NCBI GenBank assembly: GCA_022844275.1
Contig: JALHMB010000001.1
Span: 186,001-250,000 of the forward strand
Direction of reading: 5' to 3'
Source: Hyphomicrobiaceae bacterium
GTDB taxonomy: Bacteria > Pseudomonadota > Alphaproteobacteria > Rhizobiales > Hyphomicrobiaceae
DNA: 64,000 nucleotides
In this document: positions 59,425 to 64,000 of the stretch, piece by piece
Layout of the letters: each line of letters begins with the position of its first letter
Numbering within the stretch: position 1 is the stretch's first letter
The notes under the pieces: generated by a model
Seen by the model: the letters and a program-made list of their open reading frames with translations, nothing else
Told to the model about the DNA's origin: nothing
Databases searched by the model: none
Translations under genes and position numbers: made by a program

Positions 59425-61629
59425 TCAAAGATTGGGCGTTCCGAAAACCATACTGATGCGGATATCGCCCTCCGTTCGAACCACTTCCAATGTTGGCGAA
59501 GTCAACGACGCACTTACGATGAAGTCTGCCGAGCTGTCGCCGAGGCGCACGTTACGCAGCCGGATGCTGCCGATGGAGGGAGGAAGGACCGGATTGTTGA
59601 GGCGTAGCTCGCGGGCCTCCGTGTGGAACTCCAGTCCCAGCAGCGACTGGATCATCGAAAACGGTGCACTCGCTGACCATGCCTGCGGCGAGCACGCTGC
59701 GGGATAGAGCACTGGACCGCGTCCGCGGCGACGGCGAAAGCCGCAGTAGAGCTCCGGGATACGGCGGTCGTCCATGTAGGCTGCTGCGCGCATTCCGGCA
59801 TCGAAAATAGCGGCCGCACCACTTTTGACGCCGTAACGTGCGAGTCCCGCGGCGAGTATGGCGTTGTCGTGCGGCCATACGGAGCCATTGTGATACGACA
59901 TCGGGTTGTAGCGCTCCTCGCCGTAAGCGAGCGTTCGGATGCCCCAACCAGAGAAGAAGTCGCTCCGCATCAGCGCTGTCGCAGATGCCATTGCGCGATC
60001 CGGCGCGACGATGCCGCAGAATAGCGCATGACCGACGTTGCTGGAGCGCACGCGGCAAAGGCGCTTTTCCCCGTCGAGTGCAAGACCGTAGAACTCGAGT
60101 TCAGGACACCAGAACGTCTCTTCGAATTGTCGGCGCAGGGCTGCGGCCTGCGACTCCAGGGTCTCCGCGCGTTCCATGAGACCTAGCCGACGCGCACACA
60201 TTGCGGCGGCTCGCCGCGCCGCAAACACATAAGCCTGCTCTTCGACGAGCGCGATCGGTCCGCTGGCGAGCGCTCCGTCCGCGTGAGAGATCGAATCGTG
60301 GGAATCCTTCCAGCCCTGATTGGTCAGGCCCGTTTCCGTACCGCGCGCATATTCGATGAAGCCGTCGCCGTCCATGTCGCCGAAGCGATCGATCCACGCG
60401 AGCGCGGCTTCGATCGATGGCCACAGCTGCCGGATCAGCGACCAATCCGAGGTGCGCTCCGCGTACTGGCCGGCAAGCATCACGAACAGCGGCGTCGCAT
60501 CGACCGTTCCATAGTACTGGCGGAATGGCACCTCGCCGAGCGCCGCCATCTCGCCGCCGCGCATCTCGTGAACGATCTTGCCGGGTGCTGCGTCGATGAG
60601 CGGATCCAGCTGATCGGCTTGCAGACGCGCGAGACGTCGCAGAACCCCGGCGGCAATCGTGGGGTCCACCCACAACATGTTCATTGCCGTTATGATGCCG
60701 TCCCGGCCGAACGTGGTCGAATACCAGGGAATGCCGGCGTAGGGATACGGGCCATCCTCCGTCTCGGTCATCAGCATGTAGACGTCTGCCATCGAGCGGC
60801 AGAGGATCTCGTTGATGACCGAGTTCGACGTCTCGACCGAGGCGGTACCGCGCGACGACACCTGTTGCGCCCGGTGCAGGCGCGTGAGGCCACGAAAGAA
60901 GGATTCCGTTGGGCCCGGCAGACGCTCGCCACTCCCGACGGACACGAAGATTGCCGTCTTGTCGTGCGGGGCAAGCTCGATTTCGTACTTGGCAACGCTG
61001 TCCTGCAGCAGGGTGGGTATGGGTTCGAACTGGAGTGTCGTCGTACGCGGAGCCAGATCGAGCCCCTGATAGTGCAGGTGTACCAGCGGCGATTGTCCGG
61101 CATCGATGGACGACGTGCCACGCCGCTCGCGTTTGATCCCGCGCACTTCGAAAATGTCAGCGAAGTCACTCCCGAACAGGATCGACAGGGAGAATTTGAC
61201 GTACTCGCAGCCGTGATTGGTCAGCGCGATCCGCTCACGCAGCGAGCCGTCCTTGAGATAGATCGTGCGGGACACATGGACCGTGTCCTTGAGCATGACG
61301 ATCTTGCGGTCGACGTAGATGTCCGGGTTGGTCAGGTCAACGTAGTAGTTGAGGTTGTCGTCCCGCATCGCCGAATGGAGCAGAAGCGGTCTTGAGCCGC
61401 TGATCAACAGCTCGAGATGGGACAGGTAGCGGGTGTCGCAATGGAAGAGGCCATCCTGCCCACCGATGCTGGCGCCGATATCGCCGTGGCTATCGAACAC
61501 CGCAAAGGTATCGTTTTTCTTCAGCGTTCGCCGCGGGCGCGCCGGCGCGTCGGTCGCAGGAATGTAGAACGGTGTTTCGATGGATATGGGCGCGACCTCG
61601 CTCGCGCGCTGCGAAAGACGATCCGCCAT
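59425..61629 (-). CDS. Amylo-alpha-1,6-glucosidase / glycogen-debranching-N-terminal-domain protein
   Basis: LKKNDTFAVFDSHGDIGASIGGQDGLFHCDTRYLSHLELLISG; AGIPWYSTTFGRDGIITAMNMLWVDP; PMSYHNGSVWPHDNAILAAGLARYG. Confidence 0.92.
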   Translation of the reverse strand: MADRLSQRASEVAPISIETPFYIPATDAPARPRRTLKKNDTFAVFDSHGDIGASIGGQDGLFHCDTRYLSHLELLISGSRPLLLHSAMRDDNLNYYVDLTNPDIYVDRKIVMLKDTVHVSRTIYLKDGSLRERIALTNHGCEYVKFSLSILFGSDFADIFEVRGIKRERRGTSSIDAGQSPLVHLHYQGLDLAPRTTTLQFEPIPTLLQDSVAKYEIELAPHDKTAIFVSVGSGERLPGPTESFFRGLTRLHRAQQVSSRGTASVETSNSVINEILCRSMADVYMLMTETEDGPYPYAGIPWYSTTFGRDGIITAMNMLWVDPTIAAGVLRRLARLQADQLDPLIDAAPGKIVHEMRGGEMAALGEVPFRQYYGTVDATPLFVMLAGQYAERTSDWSLIRQLWPSIEAALAWIDRFGDMDGDGFIEYARGTETGLTNQGWKDSHDSISHADGALASGPIALVEEQAYVFAARRAAAMCARRLGLMERAETLESQAAALRRQFEETFWCPELEFYGLALDGEKRLCRVRSSNVGHALFCGIVAPDRAMASATALMRSDFFSGWGIRTLAYGEERYNPMSYHNGSVWPHDNAILAAGLARYGVKSGAAAIFDAGMRAAAYMDDRRIPELYCGFRRRRGRGPVLYPAACSPQAWSASAPFSMIQSLLGLEFHTEARELRLNNPVLPPSIGSIRLRNVRLGDSSADFIVSASLTSPTLEVVRTEGDIRISMVFGTPNL

Positions 61630-61685
61630 GCCTGCTTTCCCGTTGCCTGGTCGCGGCCCAAGCCCCGCGCCCGAACCGTCTCACA

Positions 61686-62780
61686 CTAGGTGAGCTCTTG
61701 AACGGCCAGATTACCATTCACAAGCATCGGCCGCGCCCTCTGGAGGGGATCGGCCTCGGCCAGCAGTTTCTTGTAGACCTTGACATAGTCCTTGGCCATG
61801 CGCTCGGCAGTAAAGCGCACCTCGAAGCGCCGACGCACGGCAGCCCGGTCGAGGGCGAGCAGCGCGCCCATCTTGCGGACCGCCTCGTCCTCATCCTCCA
61901 CGATGTAGCCGTTTACGCCATCTTCGATGACCTCGGGCACGGAGCCGCGATTGAAGGCCAACACAGGCGTGCCACACGCCATGGCTTCGATCATGACAAG
62001 ACCGAACGGCTCCGGCCAGTCGATCGGAAAGAGAAGTGCGCGGGCATCGCCGAGGAAACGGGCCTTCTGACGCTCGTTGATCTCGCCGACGAATTCGACA
62101 TCCGCCGACGCAAGCATAGGCTCGATCTCCTTGCGGAAATATTCGGTGTCTACCTTGTCCACCTTGGCAGCGATCTTCAGCGGCAGACCAACGGCGCGCG
62201 CGATGCGGATCGCGCGGTCGACCCTCTTTTCAGGTGAGATCCGGCCAAGAAAAGCAAGGTAACCGCCGTGGCTGTGCAGCGAACGCGGCAGGAGATCGGC
62301 TGGCAGGCCGTGCTGCACCGTCGCGACGAATGAGGCGTCCGGCACGGGCGCACGCTGCGCGTCCGAAATGGAGATGAGGGGCATTTCCTTGAAGTGCATA
62401 TAGAGCGGGTAGAGGTCCGGCAGATCCTGCCGCCCGTGCAGTGTTGTGACCGCGCGATGGCTGAGATCACGGAAGAGTGGATACTGGAACTGGTCGATAT
62501 GGAAATGGATGATGTCGAACTCGTGCGCGCGACGTCGCACCTTGTCGAGCATCATCATGTAATGCGGGATGGGATCGAGCACGCCCGGGCAGAGACGAAG
62601 CGCCTGCGGGCAGCACGCAGCGAGATTTGCAGCCGTGATGGAGTCGCCACTGGCAAAAAGCGTGACGTCGTGCCCTTCCGCCACCAGCGCCTCCGTGAGA
62701 TAGGAGACAATTCTTTCGCTGCCGCCGTAGAGCCGCGGGGGTACGCTCTCCATCAAAGGAGCTACCTGGGCAATCTTCAT
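61686..62780 (-). CDS. Glycosyltransferase family 4 protein
   Basis: [106 protein letters not shown]. Confidence 0.95.
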   Translation of the reverse strand: MKIAQVAPLMESVPPRLYGGSERIVSYLTEALVAEGHDVTLFASGDSITAANLAACCPQALRLCPGVLDPIPHYMMMLDKVRRRAHEFDIIHFHIDQFQYPLFRDLSHRAVTTLHGRQDLPDLYPLYMHFKEMPLISISDAQRAPVPDASFVATVQHGLPADLLPRSLHSHGGYLAFLGRISPEKRVDRAIRIARAVGLPLKIAAKVDKVDTEYFRKEIEPMLASADVEFVGEINERQKARFLGDARALLFPIDWPEPFGLVMIEAMACGTPVLAFNRGSVPEVIEDGVNGYIVEDEDEAVRKMGALLALDRAAVRRRFEVRFTAERMAKDYVKVYKKLLAEADPLQRARPMLVNGNLAVQELT

Positions 62781-62919
62781 TGTGTGCGTTGCTCCGTTCC
62801 GACGAGGTCTTGGTTTCGCAAAGACCATGCGACAGTCGACCGTGATGCTAAAAAACGCCGTCCACAGCCGGAGATCCTGATCATCAACGCTCGGCGACCT
62901 CGGCGGTTCCGCGGCACTG

Positions 62920-63120
62920 CCGCCCGCTGTGACTTCATCAACGATCTGCCGCTCGGCCTCGACACACTGGTCGGTGATCGCGGTGCCCGCCTCTCTGGCG
63001 GTCAGCGGCAGCGCATAGCACTGGCGCGAGCATTCCTGAAGGATGCCCCCTTTTGTTGCTCGACGAGGCCACATCAGCCCTGGATACGAAATCCGAGGAG
63101 GCCGTCCGCGCCCGACGCGC
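62920..63120 (+). pseudogene. ABC-transporter ATP-binding domain remnant (MsbA-like), frameshifted and 5'-truncated
   Basis: Frame 1: [41 protein letters not shown]; after about 63050 the homology continues in another frame as [24 protein letters not shown]. Confidence 0.85.
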
Positions 63121-63343
63121 TATCTGCGCTGTGATGCTGACGGCGCTGCCTTTTGCAGAATGACGACGTACGACCGTTCGCCCGCGTCGGCGAGCTCCAG
63201 TATGCGTCTACGACGGCAATCGCGCGCTCCTCGTCGATTCCGTAATCGCGCTGGAGACGGTCATAGACCGCGAGCAGCATCCCGCGCGTTTCGTCATCAA
63301 ACTGACTGTGGGAGATCGCGTCACGCGGAGCTGTCATGGCCAA
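63074..63343 (-). CDS. Hypothetical protein
   Basis: ORF only; overlaps the 3' end of the ABC pseudogene; C-terminal half low-complexity. Confidence 0.3.
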   Translation of the reverse strand: MAMTAPRDAISHSQFDDETRGMLLAVYDRLQRDYGIDEERAIAVVDAYWSSPTRANGRTSSFCKRQRRQHHSADSASGADGLLGFRIQG

Positions 63344-63715
63344 TCAGGCACTGACGGTTCCGCGATATCTCGCTTCGTTTTGGATCGCAGGATGAATGGC
63401 CGGACGCGCAGGCTTGCTGACGTGCTCAGCGATACGCTCGATTGCGGCCTCCGCAGCTTCGGCAATGACGAGGCAGTCCCAATCGGACATTTCGGACGTG
63501 GCACCGCTCACAGCCCTGCGCTTGATTTGCTCGAGGGAGTACATGGCGCTGTCGAGTGCTCGCCGCAGTCGCGTAACTTCTTCATTCACGATGGAACCCT
63601 CTGTGCTGGGTGTCGCTGCTGCAGCATAAACGCGCTGCACTGCAGAAAAGTTCGCGACGCGGGGGCTGGCATCCGGATGGTGGAGACCACCGCGGACAAT
63701 TGCGAACTCGAGCAA
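63344..63715 (-). CDS. Hypothetical protein
   Basis: ORF with helical, coding-like segment (NEEVTRLRRALDSAMYSLEQIKRRAV...CLVIAEAAEAAIERIAEHV); start likely internal. Confidence 0.45.
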   Translation of the reverse strand: MLEFAIVRGGLHHPDASPRVANFSAVQRVYAAAATPSTEGSIVNEEVTRLRRALDSAMYSLEQIKRRAVSGATSEMSDWDCLVIAEAAEAAIERIAEHVSKPARPAIHPAIQNEARYRGTVSA

Positions 63716-63787
63716 GGGAACCTTGTGCTCGCTCGCCTGTTAACTCAATGAATGTACCGCACGCCCCCCGTCTTGCGGGACGTTCCC

Positions 63788-63827
63788 AAGCCCGGCGAGC
63801 GCGTCCCCTCGGCTCGCCGGGCTTTTT
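63788..63827 (+). terminator. Rho-independent terminator
   Basis: AAGCCCGGCGAGC-GCGTCCCCTCG-GCTCGCCGGGCTT followed by TTT; 13-bp perfect stem. Confidence 0.8.
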
Positions 63828-64000
63828 ATATGGGTCGGCATTTGTCGCCTACGCTTATGACTGGTCTTTGCGTTGCCCGGAGACACTGGCGCCCGCAGAG
63901 CGCTTTCAGCGTTCTTCGCGGACCGGGTCTTTTCACGTCATATTCCAAATGTTCCGATGAATAGTTCCGACTTCGGGGCGCTACTATTGCGGGTCGGATA

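Noticed and set aside
1-64000. CRISPR arrays, rRNA operons, intact transposases/IS elements, prophage genes
   Set aside because: None seen: no regularly spaced direct repeats, no rRNA sequence, no recognisable transposase, integrase or phage structural proteins.

Overview
This is a high-GC alphaproteobacterial (Rhizobiales-like) chromosomal segment, dense with protein genes. Housekeeping blocks are galU/galE, petABC (cytochrome bc1), a tRNA-Leu(TAG)-tig-clpP-clpX-lon-hup chain, msrA, msrB and a prolyl oligopeptidase. Transport blocks are a tripartite tricarboxylate (Tct) transporter cluster with a DapA-like enzyme and SDRs, a heme ABC transporter (HmuTUV-like), and a TetR-regulated RND efflux operon. 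From about 46.8 to 56.9 kb there is a catabolic-looking island with four CaiB/BaiF CoA-transferases, an acyl-CoA dehydrogenase, a MaoC dehydratase, and LysR and GntR regulators. The strongest find is inside that island. The ORF called at 51427-51744 ends at an in-frame TGA, but the same frame continues cleanly to a TAG at 51987. The TGA sits in the sequence GVGD-[TGA]-GSCSSCSLHD, the signature of the UGSC selenoprotein family. An 8-bp stem with a GUC apical loop lies 19 nt after the TGA and fits a bacterial SECIS element. Second, two convergent gene pairs are separated by related ~250-bp mosaic elements built from inverted arms of stacked hairpins (BIME-like). Further candidates are a TtgR/AcrR-like operator, a perfect palindrome between gntR and the acyl-CoA dehydrogenase operon, an Lrp-site-like palindrome, and an ABC-transporter pseudogene. 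All calls were made by eye from sequence and protein-family recognition; no database search was run.
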